A DNA stretch of 59,840 nt from Granulicella sp. (GTDB taxonomy: Bacteria > Acidobacteriota > Terriglobia > Terriglobales > Acidobacteriaceae). The notes under the pieces are model-generated. The model had not been told where the DNA came from. It saw nothing but the letters and a program-made list of their open reading frames with translations, and searched no databases. The stretch is from positions 1 to 59,840 of the forward strand of contig JANYLK010000033.1 in the NCBI GenBank assembly GCA_025357875.1, written 5' to 3'. Numbering within the stretch: position 1 is the first letter of the stretch; each line of letters starts with the position of its first letter. This document shows positions 26,333-35,298 of this stretch, piece by piece. Position numbers and translations under genes: made by a program.

Positions 26333-27484
26333 TTAGGCGTTGACAACTCGGCGCATGGTTGCAAGATCCCCACCGACCATTGTGGCGGATCGTCCTGCGG
26401 GCATCTGGAGGCCTGGCTTGCCGCCGGCGACGAGGCCGAGGCCGGCCACCGACACGTTGTCCCGCGTCGTCTTAGCGGCGTACATCTGGGTGTCAGCTGC
26501 GCGGATAATCTCCTGGACGTTGGCGCCATCCTCGGGGAAGGTCGCCAGTCCGAAGCTACCGGCGAGCGACAAGTCAAGGCCAGCGCCGGTAAGGAAGCGG
26601 GCGTCACGCAGATTTTCCCAAAGCTGCATAGTGGCGGTCGTGGCGTCCTTCTTGCAGAGGCCCGGAAGCAGGGCGACGAACTCGTCACCGCCGTAACGGA
26701 AGCACGCATTGTCGGGTCCAAGAACCCGCTTCATCAGGCTGCCTACTTCGGCGAGCAGCCGACTGCCGACCAGGTGGCCGTGTGTATCGTTGACCTCTTT
26801 GAAGTGATCGAGGTCCACGAAGAGCAGGCTGAACTCATGGGTGCGGTTGCCGGCGGATATGTCGATTTGCTCGTCCAGCATGGTGTAAAGATGGCGGGCG
26901 TTGAAGAGGCTGGTGCAATCGTCGGTAATGGTGAGTTCGTGGATAAGCTTTACTGAGCGCGCGTTCTGAATCGCGATGGCTGCGTAGTCACAGAGCATTC
27001 GGATGAAGGATTGGGAGTACTCGCTCATCATGTCGAGCTTGCTGTTGAAGAGCTGGATGACGCCCAGGGTCTTGTCGGCCGAACGGATAGGTATGCAGGC
27101 AATGGACTGAATATTCAGCTCAGGTCGAGCACGCGCGAAGGCGCCCCACTGGGTGTCGAGCGATACGTCGGGAACAATCAGCGGAGTTCCGGTCAGTGCG
27201 ACATAGCCGGCCAGCCCCTGGCCCATGGGGATGCGAAGATCCTTTAGGCTCTCGGAGTTCTCGCCAGCGGCGATCGGGTAGTAAAGCTGCTGCGCCTCGT
27301 GGTCCACCATAAGCATCGACCAGCGCTCGGGGGTGAAAAACTGAGTCATCTTCTCCATGATGATCAGCAAGATTTCCTCGAGTTCAAGGGTCTGGGTCAG
27401 GGCGCGCGCGACGTCATGGAAGACGGTCAGATGGTTCATCTGCCCACCTTCGATTACCGCGAACTGTTGACGCTTCTCAGCCAA
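26333..27484 (-). CDS. GAF-GGDEF diguanylate cyclase
   Basis: 383 residues from TTG 27484, supported by AGAGG six bases upstream. The GAF domain (about 20-175) has PMGQGLAGYVALTGTPLIVPDVS and SIACIPIRSADKTLGVIQLFNS. The GGDEF domain (about 185-345) contains LTITDDCTSLFNARHL, LLFVDLDHFKEVNDTHGHLVG, FRYGGDEFVALLPG (active-site GGDEF) and ADTQMYAAK. It should make cyclic di-GMP in response to a ligand or redox state sensed by GAF. The inhibitory RxxD site before GGDEF reads LGPD, so feedback inhibition may be lost. It lies 111 bases upstream of the AI-2E-type gene on the same strand. Confidence 0.92.
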   Translation of the reverse strand: MAEKRQQFAVIEGGQMNHLTVFHDVARALTQTLELEEILLIIMEKMTQFFTPERWSMLMVDHEAQQLYYPIAAGENSESLKDLRIPMGQGLAGYVALTGTPLIVPDVSLDTQWGAFARARPELNIQSIACIPIRSADKTLGVIQLFNSKLDMMSEYSQSFIRMLCDYAAIAIQNARSVKLIHELTITDDCTSLFNARHLYTMLDEQIDISAGNRTHEFSLLFVDLDHFKEVNDTHGHLVGSRLLAEVGSLMKRVLGPDNACFRYGGDEFVALLPGLCKKDATTATMQLWENLRDARFLTGAGLDLSLAGSFGLATFPEDGANVQEIIRAADTQMYAAKTTRDNVSVAGLGLVAGGKPGLQMPAGRSATMVGGDLATMRRVVNA

Positions 27485-27571
27485 CTTACACCTCTAGGTC
27501 AGCAGATCACGAATCGGTATGGCAATGGAATAGCTCCAAAGGGTCATACGCGAGTCCTGACTATCTATCGG

Positions 27572-28759
27572 CTAACCGCCGATATGGACCATGTTTCTAG
27601 ACGGTTTCTCGAATCCAGCCTCGCCAATGTGGTGGCGGGCTTCCTTCTTCATGACGACACGCCCGATATACGCTACGAGCTCTTCATCGGTTCCACCTCG
27701 CCGCATCTCGCCATACAGGTCGTGGTCGGATTGCGAGAACAGACAGGTGCGAATGCTTCCGTCTGATGTGATGCGAACGCGGCTGCAATGTCCGCAGAAC
27801 GGATGGGAGACGGGAGCAACGATGCCGATTTCGCCAACCCCATCACGGAAGGTGTAGCGTCTGGCGGTCTCGCTTGCGGCATGAGCTGGCAGCTGAACCA
27901 GACCGGCAGGGACGGAGCAGGAAGGACGCCAGATGTTGAGGCGGCCCAGGATCTCGTCCATGGGGACGACGGTCTCGGGCTTCCACGTTCGGTCTTCCTC
28001 CAGCGGCATGAACTCGATGAAGCGGACGATGACGCCCTCGCGGCGGGAGAACTCGGCAAAACTCTCGATCTGGGAGTCGTTGAATCCGCGCAGAAGCACG
28101 CAGTTGATTTTGATGGGGCCGAGACCTGCAGCTTGCGCAGCGTGAACCCCGGCGAGGACGCGTTCATAGCTTCTCGGAACTCGGGTGATGCGGGTAAAGG
28201 TCTCCGAATCAACCGCGTCCATGCTGACGGTGACGCGATTGAGGCCGGCGGCAGCCAGCGGCGCAGCGAGAGATTCGAGCAGGTGCCCGTTGGTGGTCAA
28301 CGCGATGTCGAGGGGCTTGCCGGATTCGTTTGGGTGGAGACCGGTGCCGTCCGGGTGGTACGCCGTGCGGAGTTGAGCAAGCTCGGAGACCATTTCGACC
28401 AGGCCGGAGCGCAGCAAGGGTTCGCCCCCGGTCAGGCGGACTTTTTCAACGCCGAGCGAGGCCATGAGTCGGACCATGCGGACGTAATCCGCGATCGGAA
28501 GCTCGGTGTACTGCGCGCCTTCGTTGCCAGTGCGGCAGTAAACGCATTTGTAGTTACAGCGGTCGGTTACGGAGATGCGAAGGTCGGTGATGGCACGCCC
28601 GAACGAATCGCGCAGGCGATTTCCAGTGGTCGCCGGAGCGCGGTCTGCCATCCCCGTTGCGGAGGCGTCCTGGAAGAGCGGCGATGGGAGCAGGGTAGCG
28701 ATGCTGAAGTCTCCAATAGGAATTGGATGAGTACCGCGCGTGCCGGGAAGCGGAGTCAT
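27572..28759 (-). CDS. moaA: GTP 3',8-cyclase MoaA (molybdopterin biosynthesis)
   Basis: 395 residues. It carries an N-terminal extension of about 40-60 residues, then DSFGRAITDLRISVTDRCNYKCVYC with the radical-SAM CxxxCxxC, VRLTGGEPLLR, IALTTNG, RVTVSMDAVD and INCVLLRGFND. The second Fe-S site is at FCGHCSRVRITSDGSIRTC, and the C-terminal Gly-Gly needed for MoaC-linked catalysis is present (HIGG). It converts GTP to 3',8-cyclo-GTP, the first step to the pterin cofactor used by the molybdoenzyme at 10.2-13.3 kb. ATG 28759 is used; an ATG at 28651 (MADRAPATTG) is an alternative. Confidence 0.95.
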   Translation of the reverse strand: MTPLPGTRGTHPIPIGDFSIATLLPSPLFQDASATGMADRAPATTGNRLRDSFGRAITDLRISVTDRCNYKCVYCRTGNEGAQYTELPIADYVRMVRLMASLGVEKVRLTGGEPLLRSGLVEMVSELAQLRTAYHPDGTGLHPNESGKPLDIALTTNGHLLESLAAPLAAAGLNRVTVSMDAVDSETFTRITRVPRSYERVLAGVHAAQAAGLGPIKINCVLLRGFNDSQIESFAEFSRREGVIVRFIEFMPLEEDRTWKPETVVPMDEILGRLNIWRPSCSVPAGLVQLPAHAASETARRYTFRDGVGEIGIVAPVSHPFCGHCSRVRITSDGSIRTCLFSQSDHDLYGEMRRGGTDEELVAYIGRVVMKKEARHHIGEAGFEKPSRNMVHIGG

Positions 28760-28921
28760 GCCAGTTTAATGCCGCATTTTTGCCGCGAATCGTGCTGCCT
28801 TCAGTATAGTAAGTTTCATCGACCGGGGAATGCGTGACACCACGAATTGTGACGCTCGAACGTCGGCGGCCGAATAATTGCGATTGTAACCCTTGAAGTC
28901 TTTTGAGTTGGATTCTGCCCT

Positions 28922-29380
28922 ATGTCTACTTATCTCACACTCGAGCAGTGGCTTGGCGAACAGGCGGTGCCGCTGGTTTTCGTCGGCTTCGCACTCCTCA
29001 TGGGGATCTTACTGCTATATTTTTCGGCGCTGAGCCGGCGAGCTGCGCTGGTGCGCGACCGTTCGGGGAAAACTGAAGACACTTTTGCGGAATACCTCGC
29101 GGGGTATGGATTCAACCCGGAGATCGCGCGGGCGACGTACCGTTACTTGCAGGACGTGCAACAGGTAGCATTTCCGATCGTACCCAAAGACGATCTCGAC
29201 CGCGACCTGGGACTGGATGATACAGATCTGAAGCGAACCATTCGTGACCTGCTGGCAGAGACTGGGCGGGAAAACCTGCCTGGCCTACTCGAGTCGCCGC
29301 TGGTGACGGTGGTGGATCTGGTGCGCTATATCCAGGCTTCTCCGCGGCGAGTAGCGATGCCGCGGCGCAGGATGGCATAA
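28922..29380 (+). CDS. Small membrane-anchored protein with acyl-carrier-like segment, unknown function
   Basis: 152 residues. One transmembrane helix (AVPLVFVGFALLMGILLLYF, residues 15-34) is followed by a cytoplasmic part: EDTFAEYLAGYGFNPEIARATYRYL, then FPIVPKDDLDRDLGLDDTDL and LVTVVDLVRYIQ. The DDLDRDLGLDDTDL stretch recalls the DUF1493/acyl-carrier helix arrangement, but the phosphopantetheine Ser motif (DSL) is absent. Divergent from moaA and ending ten bases from the convergent etfA stop. Real gene judged from its start after a gap, codon usage and membrane topology; function unknown. Confidence 0.65.
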   Translation: MSTYLTLEQWLGEQAVPLVFVGFALLMGILLLYFSALSRRAALVRDRSGKTEDTFAEYLAGYGFNPEIARATYRYLQDVQQVAFPIVPKDDLDRDLGLDDTDLKRTIRDLLAETGRENLPGLLESPLVTVVDLVRYIQASPRRVAMPRRRMA

Positions 29381-29390
29381 ACTCACTCGT

Positions 29391-30398
29391 CTATCCCTTT
29401 GCAGCAAGGATGGCCTTTGTCAGCGCGGGGACGATCTCGAATAGATCGCCCGCGACTCCGTAATCGGCGACCTCAAATATGGGGGCATTCTCATCCTTAT
29501 TGATCGCAATGATGGTCTTTGATCCCTTCATTCCGACTAGGTGCTGGATAGCTCCTGAAATGCCAACGGCAAGGTAGAGCTTGGGGGAGACGGTCTGCCC
29601 CGAGCTACCGACCTGGCGTTCCATAGGCAGCCAACCGGCGTCGCAGATGGGGCGCGAAGCGGCAAGCTCTGCGCCAAGTGCATCAGCTAAGGTTTTTACC
29701 AGTGCGATGTTTTCCTGCTCACGGATGCCCCGGCCGACCGAGACGATGATGGGTGCGGCGGCCAGATCGACGGTGTTGGCCGACTCGCGGAACGGCGCGG
29801 AGGGAGTGGTGCGGATCTGCGCGGGCGCTAAGTCGACGGCGAACGGTTCGATGGGCGCGGGAGTCGCTGAGTTCTGCAGCGAGTCGGAGCGGAAGCTTCC
29901 CGCCTGGATGGAGAGGAAGCACGGCGCTTGCTGGGTTGTGATGGGGCGGTAATCAGCGTTGAGCTTGCCCTGAAATAACTGCCGTACCAAGATAGGCGCG
30001 CCGCCCGAACTGGCATGGATGGCGATGACGTCGGAGATCAGTACCTGCTGGAAGCGGGTGGCGAGTGCAGGCGCGAAGTCGCGAACCTGGTACGTATGAG
30101 GGAACAAGACATATCCGGGAGTGGTCTTCCGAATGAGTTGTTGGAGCGCGTGGACGTAGCCGTCGGCGGTGTATTGAGTCAGCAGCGTGTGCTCGACTGC
30201 AAAGACTTTGGTGAGCGCCTTCCCTGACAGTTGTTCGGCGAGAGATCCAATTCCTTCCCCGAGAACAGCGGCGGAGCAGTCGATACCTAGTTCTTTCGCC
30301 AGATGCTGACCGGCGGCGAGTGCTTCCAGGCTGATTCGGCTAGGAGACGGGCTGCCGCTGCGATCCTGATGCTCCATGACAACAAGGACTCCACTCAT
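29391..30398 (-). CDS. etfA: Electron transfer flavoprotein alpha subunit
   Basis: 335 residues. The N-terminal ETF domain includes [22 protein letters not shown]. The C-terminal FAD domain has [51 protein letters not shown] and [20 protein letters not shown]. It pairs with the beta subunit encoded just upstream (four-base overlap, ATGA). The heterodimer shuttles electrons from acyl-CoA or other dehydrogenases to the quinone pool. No ETF:quinone oxidoreductase or acyl-CoA dehydrogenase is seen nearby. Confidence 0.95.
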   Translation of the reverse strand: MSGVLVVMEHQDRSGSPSPSRISLEALAAGQHLAKELGIDCSAAVLGEGIGSLAEQLSGKALTKVFAVEHTLLTQYTADGYVHALQQLIRKTTPGYVLFPHTYQVRDFAPALATRFQQVLISDVIAIHASSGGAPILVRQLFQGKLNADYRPITTQQAPCFLSIQAGSFRSDSLQNSATPAPIEPFAVDLAPAQIRTTPSAPFRESANTVDLAAAPIIVSVGRGIREQENIALVKTLADALGAELAASRPICDAGWLPMERQVGSSGQTVSPKLYLAVGISGAIQHLVGMKGSKTIIAINKDENAPIFEVADYGVAGDLFEIVPALTKAILAAKG

Positions 30399-31159
30399 AA
30401 GACTCGCACCTCGGACTGGAGTTTTTCGACGAGCTGGACTGCGATTTCAGCGGGTGTGCCGGTTAGCATCTGGGTACGCTTCTGCTTTTCTGGCAAATAG
30501 ACCCGCGTGAGTTCAATCGTGGGCGGGACCGTAGCGGGACTGGCAGTGATCGTCGCGGTCGGCTTGGATTTGGCTTTCTTGATGCCCATCAACGTAGCGT
30601 AGCGGAGCTTGTTGCCGCCGGACTGGATGGTGAGCAGCGCAGGCAGCGGCATGTCGAGGTGTTGGAACCAACCGTCCTCCAGTTCGCGCTTCACGCGCAA
30701 GCCGCTGGAGGTGGCCTCCACATGCATGATGAGTGTGGCGTGTGGCATGCCAAGTAGTTCGGCGAGGACGACCCCGGTCTGCCCAAGGCCCAGATCGTCG
30801 GACTGAAGCCCGGTGAGGATCAGGTCGGGCGACTCGGGACGGATGGCGTCGGCTAACAATTGTGCGAGCGCAAGCGTGTCTCGCTGAGCGAGGTCGCCGG
30901 CATTGACGTGGATCGCTCGATCCGCGCCCTTGGCAAGGGCTTCGCGGAGGGTAGATGCCACGCGGTCAGGCCCGGCGCAGAGAGCAATCACCTCACCACC
31001 GTTTTTCTCTTTGAGTTGCAATGCCTCTTCAAGCGCGTAGGCGTCCGGCTCGTTAATGGTGTAGGCCAGGTCGCGGTCGTCGACACCCTTACCGTCCGGC
31101 GCGACGATAATCTGCGCGTCGCGTTCAGGCACTTGCTTAATGGCCACGATGATCTTCAT
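30395..31159 (-). CDS. etfB: Electron transfer flavoprotein beta subunit
   Basis: 254 residues. It opens MKIIVAIKQVPERDAQI, with the family motifs INEPDAYALEEAL, VIALCAGPDRVASTLREALAKGADRAI, DLILTGLQSDDLGLGQTGVVLAELLG and GGNKLRYATLMGIKKAKSK, the AMP-binding signature end. It forms the ETF dimer with EtfA. Its ATG lies three bases after the stop of the upstream secreted-protein gene, so the three genes may be one transcript. Confidence 0.95.
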   Translation of the reverse strand: MKIIVAIKQVPERDAQIIVAPDGKGVDDRDLAYTINEPDAYALEEALQLKEKNGGEVIALCAGPDRVASTLREALAKGADRAIHVNAGDLAQRDTLALAQLLADAIRPESPDLILTGLQSDDLGLGQTGVVLAELLGMPHATLIMHVEATSSGLRVKRELEDGWFQHLDMPLPALLTIQSGGNKLRYATLMGIKKAKSKPTATITASPATVPPTIELTRVYLPEKQKRTQMLTGTPAEIAVQLVEKLQSEVRVL

Positions 31160-31162
31160 GTG

Positions 31163-31567
31163 CTACGGCTCCGTCCGGATTGCTGGTGGAATCTTGGGTG
31201 CTTCCGATCGCTTGAGCGTGATTCCGCCGCCCGTGAAGTCGCCCTGATCGGATTTTGACGTTAATTTAATCTCATCGCCCGCAATCGTGCCCTCATCCGT
31301 GTAAACCGTACCGTTGTAAGTGACCTTGAACAATATCTTGTCACCGTCAATCTTGCCGTCGGTAAGGTTGAGCGGATCGCCCTGCGGCCCCTGCACTGTT
31401 CCCGTCAGCTTTGTCCCCTCCTGCTTGAAGGTGAAGGTGAGTTCGAAGGAACCGTTATCGCTATTCATTTCTCCGACCCAGGTGCCGGTTATATCCGTGG
31501 CGGCGAGTGCGGTTAGGGTGGTGAACGCCATCACCAGCGCGACGCAGGCAAAGAGCATCTTCTTCAT
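31163..31567 (-). CDS. Small secreted beta-rich protein, unknown function
   Basis: 134 residues from ATG 31567 (MKKMLFACVALVMAFTTLTALA, signal peptide). The mature part reads ITGTWVGEMNSDNGSFELTF, GTKLTGTVQGPQGDPLNLTDG, ILFKVTYNGTVYTDEG and IKLTSKSDQGDFTGGGITLKR. The repeated G-T-x-x-G strands suggest a small beta-barrel (lipocalin-like). Similar proteins are common in Acidobacteria, and I know no function. Its stop lies three bases before etfB, an unexpected operon partner. The longer frame upstream reads through the divergent promoter and is not used. Confidence 0.75.
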   Translation of the reverse strand: MKKMLFACVALVMAFTTLTALAATDITGTWVGEMNSDNGSFELTFTFKQEGTKLTGTVQGPQGDPLNLTDGKIDGDKILFKVTYNGTVYTDEGTIAGDEIKLTSKSDQGDFTGGGITLKRSEAPKIPPAIRTEP

Positions 31568-31679
31568 GGTTTGTTTCCTCAGAGAAAAATCGACAGCGAC
31601 CAAATCATAACGGATTTCGCGAACCCTTGTGCATGCGTTCCCTTGGCGCTCCGGCTCTCTGTAAGTATGATTAGCGACC

Positions 31680-32693
31680 ATGCCCAAGAAAATTCGCTGG
31701 GGAGTTCTCAGCACCGCAAACATTGGAATCAAAAAAGTCATCCCCGGAATGCAGCAGGGACAGTACACGTCGATCGCTGCCATTGCATCCCGCAATCTCG
31801 CCAAGGCTCAGGAGGCCGCGGCCACGCTGGGAATTCCAACCGCTTATGGTTCCTACGAAGAGCTGCTCGCCGATCCAAATATCGACGCCGTCTATAACCC
31901 CCTGCCTAACCACTTGCACGTTCCCTGGACAATCAAGGCAGCTGAAGCAGGTAAGCACGTGCTCTGCGAAAAGCCGATCAGCCTGACGGTTGCGGAGGCT
32001 GAGACCTTGCTGGCAGTTCGCGCGAGCACCGGGGTAAAAATTGGCGAGGCGTTCATGGTGCGGCTTCATCCCCAGTGGATTCGGCTGCGCCAGTTGCTGG
32101 ACCAAGGCCGCATAGGCGAACTTCGTGCCGTGGCGGGTTTCTTCAGCTACTTCAACATCAATCCGGCAAACATCCGCAACCAGGTGGATGCGGGGGGCGG
32201 CGCGCTGATGGACATTGGCTGCTATCTCGTCCAGGCGTCACGCTACGCCTTCGCCGACGAACCGACACGCGTCGTAGCCAGTATCGAACGCGACCCAGCC
32301 ATGCACACCGACCGTCTAACATCGGCCATTCTTGAATTCCCCGGGGGCCAGTCGATCTTTACGTGCAGCACGCAGCTTGTCCCCTATCAACGCATTCAAT
32401 TCCTCGGATCCAAGGGGCGCATCGAGTTGGAGATTCCCGTGAACACGCCCACCGACAGGCCAACGAGGTTGTTCGTCGACTCTGGGATAGACCTGTTCGG
32501 CGGCGGCATCACTACCGAAACGTTTCCTGCTTGCGACCAATACACGCTACAGGGCGACGCTTTCTCGAAGGCCATTCTTGATGACTCAGAAGTCCCAGTT
32601 TCGCTCGAGGATGCGATCCGGAACATGGCTGTAATCGAAGCAATCTTCCGGTCTGGAGAGACCGGCTATTGGCAACAGCCGCGAACGGGTTGA
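31680..32693 (+). CDS. Gfo/Idh/MocA family NAD(P)-dependent oxidoreductase
   Basis: 337 residues. The Rossmann part opens KKIRWGVLSTANIGIKKVIPG and has YGSYEELLADPNIDAVYNPLPNHLHVPWTIKAAEAGKHVLCEKPI, which contains the EKP catalytic Lys. The C-terminal sheet domain has AGGGALMDIGCYLVQASRYAF (the active-site D..CY/H pattern) and LGSKGRIELEIPVN. Members oxidise or reduce sugars, inositols or dihydrodiols; this one is nearest in style to the xylose/trans-dihydrodiol type, but the substrate is not decided by sequence. Divergent from the secreted-protein/etf genes. Confidence 0.9.
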   Translation: MPKKIRWGVLSTANIGIKKVIPGMQQGQYTSIAAIASRNLAKAQEAAATLGIPTAYGSYEELLADPNIDAVYNPLPNHLHVPWTIKAAEAGKHVLCEKPISLTVAEAETLLAVRASTGVKIGEAFMVRLHPQWIRLRQLLDQGRIGELRAVAGFFSYFNINPANIRNQVDAGGGALMDIGCYLVQASRYAFADEPTRVVASIERDPAMHTDRLTSAILEFPGGQSIFTCSTQLVPYQRIQFLGSKGRIELEIPVNTPTDRPTRLFVDSGIDLFGGGITTETFPACDQYTLQGDAFSKAILDDSEVPVSLEDAIRNMAVIEAIFRSGETGYWQQPRTG

Positions 32694-32731
32694 CGAGTAT
32701 CGAAGAGTAAATCAAATTGCAAAACGCTGAT

Positions 32732-32746
32732 CCAGTAATTTACTGG
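32732..32746. promoter_or_regulatory. 15-bp palindrome upstream of the ABC permease
   Basis: CCAGTAA-T-TTACTGG, a perfect inverted repeat about 135 bases before the permease start. It could be an operator, or a chance palindrome, in the 186-base spacer. Confidence 0.4.
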
Positions 32747-32879
32747 TCGGCCATATGTTCCGGGCTGCAAGGAAAGCTTGCACCGCTGCCGTACCGAATG
32801 ACGTCTAATCATCGAGGTGACGAACCATCTCCGGCAATGCTAAGGCTGTGTCGGCAAGAGTTCGGGCGCGTCCGAAGGT

Positions 32880-34178
32880 ATGATTCCATTCATGGCGACC
32901 ACAAGCGTTCCCAAGCCCGAGCCGGAGACCAAATCGTTCGACAGCACGCTCGCCAGCGCGCACAAGACGATGATCTTCAGCGAGGTCTTTTCGCTTGCAG
33001 TCGACAGCTTTCGAGCCAGCAAAGCGCGCTTCCTGCTGACCATGCTGGGAATGGTGATTGGCTCAGCCTCCATCATCCTCGTCGTGACCGTAGGGATGAC
33101 GGGCAGGGATTACGCGATCGCTACTATCTCCAGCCTCGGTCCCAACAAGATTGAAATGCAGTACAGCGGCGGCACCGTTATCGGTCCGGACAACACCAGT
33201 ACGCCTGACTACATGACTCGCGATGATATGCAGGCGGTCTATCAAACAGTGCCGGGCGTCGTAGCCTATTCGCCGATGCTTGAGGTCCACGCAGTCATCA
33301 GCGTCGGAGGCGGGATCACCAAGGATGCCATGCTGCTCGGCGTCTCCCCGCAGTATAGGGACGTGCGAGGGTTGGTTGTGCTCGCGGGCCGCTTCTTCGA
33401 CGAACAGGACGCCGCCGCACACGCCAAAGTTGTCGTCCTCAATAAGCCCTTGGCGATCCTACTCTTCGGCAGCACTCAGGCCGCGGTGGGTCAAAACATC
33501 TCCATCCGAGGCATCCCCCTCAGTATTATCGGGGTGTTTCAGGAGAGCATCAATACTTACGGAATTTCAGAGATCAGCGATGAGACCATGCTGATCCCCT
33601 ACGAGGTGGCGCGCTACTTCACGGGTACTGACATCGTGAAGGAGATCTTCTTCAAGATGGCGAATTCGGCGATGGTCGAGCCCGGAGCAAAACAGATTAC
33701 CGCCTTGATCAAGAGCCGGCACCGGCCCAACAGCGTCTACCACGCTGAGACCCTCACCGGAATCCTCGAGGATATGGACAAGATCGCCACCATCCTTACC
33801 TGGGTTCTCACCCTGGCGGCCGCCATTACGCTTGTGGTCGCGGGAGTGGGCATCATGAACAGCATGCTGGCCAATGTGCAGGCGCGGATTCGCGAGATTG
33901 GCATTCGCAAGGCGTTGGGTGCGACCCGGCGAGAGATACGAATGCAGTTCCTCACGGAAGCAATCTTTCTCTCGCTCATCGGTGGCATCCTCGGCACCAT
34001 ACTGGGTCTGGGCATCCCATTGTCGGTGCGTCTGCTTACTCCGTATCAGCTTCCAATTCCCTGGCAAGCTGCGGTAATTGCTCTGGCAACTTCGGTGCTG
34101 GTCGGAGTGATATTTGGTACCGTTCCGGCCAACCGTGCCGCGCGACTCGACCCGGTCGAAACTCTGAAGTATGAATAG
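32880..34178 (+). CDS. MacB/FtsX-type ABC transporter permease without adjacent ATPase
   Basis: 432 residues. A cytoplasmic start is followed by TM1 (ARFLLTMLGMVIGSASIILVV) with MacB-type coupling sequence, a large periplasmic MacB-PCD-like domain (about 75-290, GRFFDEQDAAAHAKVVVLNK), then three TM helices (ILTWVLTLAAAITLVVAGVGI, FLTEAIFLSLIGGILGTILGL, AAVIALATSVLVGVIFG) with the conserved VQARIREIGIRKALGA motif. The end is PANRAARLDPVETLKYE. Such permeases drive export or mechanotransmission with a cytosolic ATPase and often a membrane-fusion protein. Neither is adjacent, so partners must be elsewhere. Confidence 0.9.
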   Translation: MIPFMATTSVPKPEPETKSFDSTLASAHKTMIFSEVFSLAVDSFRASKARFLLTMLGMVIGSASIILVVTVGMTGRDYAIATISSLGPNKIEMQYSGGTVIGPDNTSTPDYMTRDDMQAVYQTVPGVVAYSPMLEVHAVISVGGGITKDAMLLGVSPQYRDVRGLVVLAGRFFDEQDAAAHAKVVVLNKPLAILLFGSTQAAVGQNISIRGIPLSIIGVFQESINTYGISEISDETMLIPYEVARYFTGTDIVKEIFFKMANSAMVEPGAKQITALIKSRHRPNSVYHAETLTGILEDMDKIATILTWVLTLAAAITLVVAGVGIMNSMLANVQARIREIGIRKALGATRREIRMQFLTEAIFLSLIGGILGTILGLGIPLSVRLLTPYQLPIPWQAAVIALATSVLVGVIFGTVPANRAARLDPVETLKYE

Positions 34179-34393
34179 GTCTAACACCAATCAAGAGCGC
34201 GGTTCTATCCAATCCAAATGAGAGTTTACTTTTGTTGCGAACAACAAGTGCGCAACACTCACGGAGTCAGGCTGCGGCAGGGGTAAGGGCGGGTGAATGG
34301 ACTTATTCACCGAGCTTTCCTCTCGTCGAATCGTTTTGAGCGCACTGAGCACCTCAGCGGCTAAGACGCGACCAAGGGAATGCGGTTCAAGAG
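34179..34393. other. Intergenic spacer, no gene seen
   Basis: Between the permease stop and the terminator of the PEP-CTERM gene. Short frames only and no family motif. Confidence 0.4.
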
Positions 34394-34437
34394 CAAAAAA
34401 ATGACGCACATCCGGCAAATTTGCCGAGATGTGCGCC
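34394..34437 (-). terminator. Intrinsic terminator of the PEP-CTERM gene
   Basis: On the minus strand a long stem (GCGCACATC... pairing with ...GATGTGCGTC, inner arms CGGCAAA/TTTGCCG) is followed at once by ATTTTTTT (complement of 34395-34401). It lies about 70 bases beyond the stop at 34505. Confidence 0.88.
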
Positions 34438-34504
34438 TAATCGGAGACTGCTCCGCCTATTGAATTACGGCTGGAAAATTTGTTGCGTGGCCCCTGCCTG
34501 AACA

Positions 34505-35203
34505 CTAGCTGACGTTGAAACCGCCGACGAAGCGACGCCGAAGCATTCCAGCGGCACCGATGATGCCTGTGCCAAGGAGTGCGAGTGACGACGGCTCCGG
34601 AGTGACGGCGCGTGGAACTCCGACTACGTTGATGCCCGCAGTGGTTCCGAAGGAGAAGGTAGCACCAGTTACGCCAGTGTTGGCGGTGACCCCCAAAACG
34701 GCAAGGTTGAATGTAGCGGTTTGGTTAATGAAAGGATTGTGTGCCTTGTTGCCGGCTATTGAACCGTTGGCGTTGGTGTACGGTCCCGGTCCGATAATCA
34801 AACCGGCAGGCCCAACAAATCCGAGGGCATCTAACTGTAGTCCTCCGCCTACGATGTTGTTCAGACCCCATCCAGTAGAACCTGTGCTACCAACGGTGCT
34901 TGCCCCGCCCGAAGCAAACGAGATTTGCTGGCCCGAACTTGAAACCAAAGTGCCGGTTGTCGCGCCATTGCTGAGCACGAAATCGAAATCGCTGATCAGT
35001 TGTGCAACGTCCGTGGGGTTTACTAGTAGGTTGTTAAGGGTGATTGTCACTGTGCCTGCCCCGGTGACAATAGTCGCCGAATCAGATACAGCACCACCGC
35101 TCGTGGAAGCGCCTGTTGGAGTTACAAATGTGATGGTACTGGCATGACCTATGGCCGAGGCAAGTACAACCAATGAGCAGAGGGAGAGAAGCTTGCTTGA
35201 CAT
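34505..35203 (-). CDS. PEP-CTERM sorting-signal surface protein
   Basis: 232 residues. The signal peptide MSSKLLSLCSLVVLASAIGHAS leads to a Thr/Ser/Gly-rich beta-domain. The C-terminal tripartite sorting signal reads VTPEPSSLALLGTGIIGAAG followed by MLRRR, that is, PEP motif, hydrophobic helix, basic cluster. The family is processed by exosortase and exported to the surface, often with exopolysaccharide. The mature domain (DFVLSNGATTG, FATTxG-like repeats) gives no enzymatic clue. No exosortase gene is in the window. The upstream region holds a sigma-54-like element. AAGGAG lies upstream of the ATG. Confidence 0.93.
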   Translation of the reverse strand: MSSKLLSLCSLVVLASAIGHASTITFVTPTGASTSGGAVSDSATIVTGAGTVTITLNNLLVNPTDVAQLISDFDFVLSNGATTGTLVSSSGQQISFASGGASTVGSTGSTGWGLNNIVGGGLQLDALGFVGPAGLIIGPGPYTNANGSIAGNKAHNPFINQTATFNLAVLGVTANTGVTGATFSFGTTAGINVVGVPRAVTPEPSSLALLGTGIIGAAGMLRRRFVGGFNVS

Positions 35204-35278
35204 GGGAAGTGGACTCCTTCAAAAATTGAAAAGATTTACAACGCGATCCAAGATGATGGCATCAATGTGTTCTCAGAG

Positions 35279-35294
35279 TGATCAGTACTGATCA
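35279..35294. promoter_or_regulatory. Perfect 16-bp palindrome near the PEP-CTERM transcription start
   Basis: TGATCAGTACTGATCA, 76 bases upstream of the ATG and just downstream of the sigma-54-like -12 element, so it would lie around the predicted +1. Possibly a repressor site or leader hairpin. Confidence 0.5.
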
Positions 35295-35298
35295 TGGA

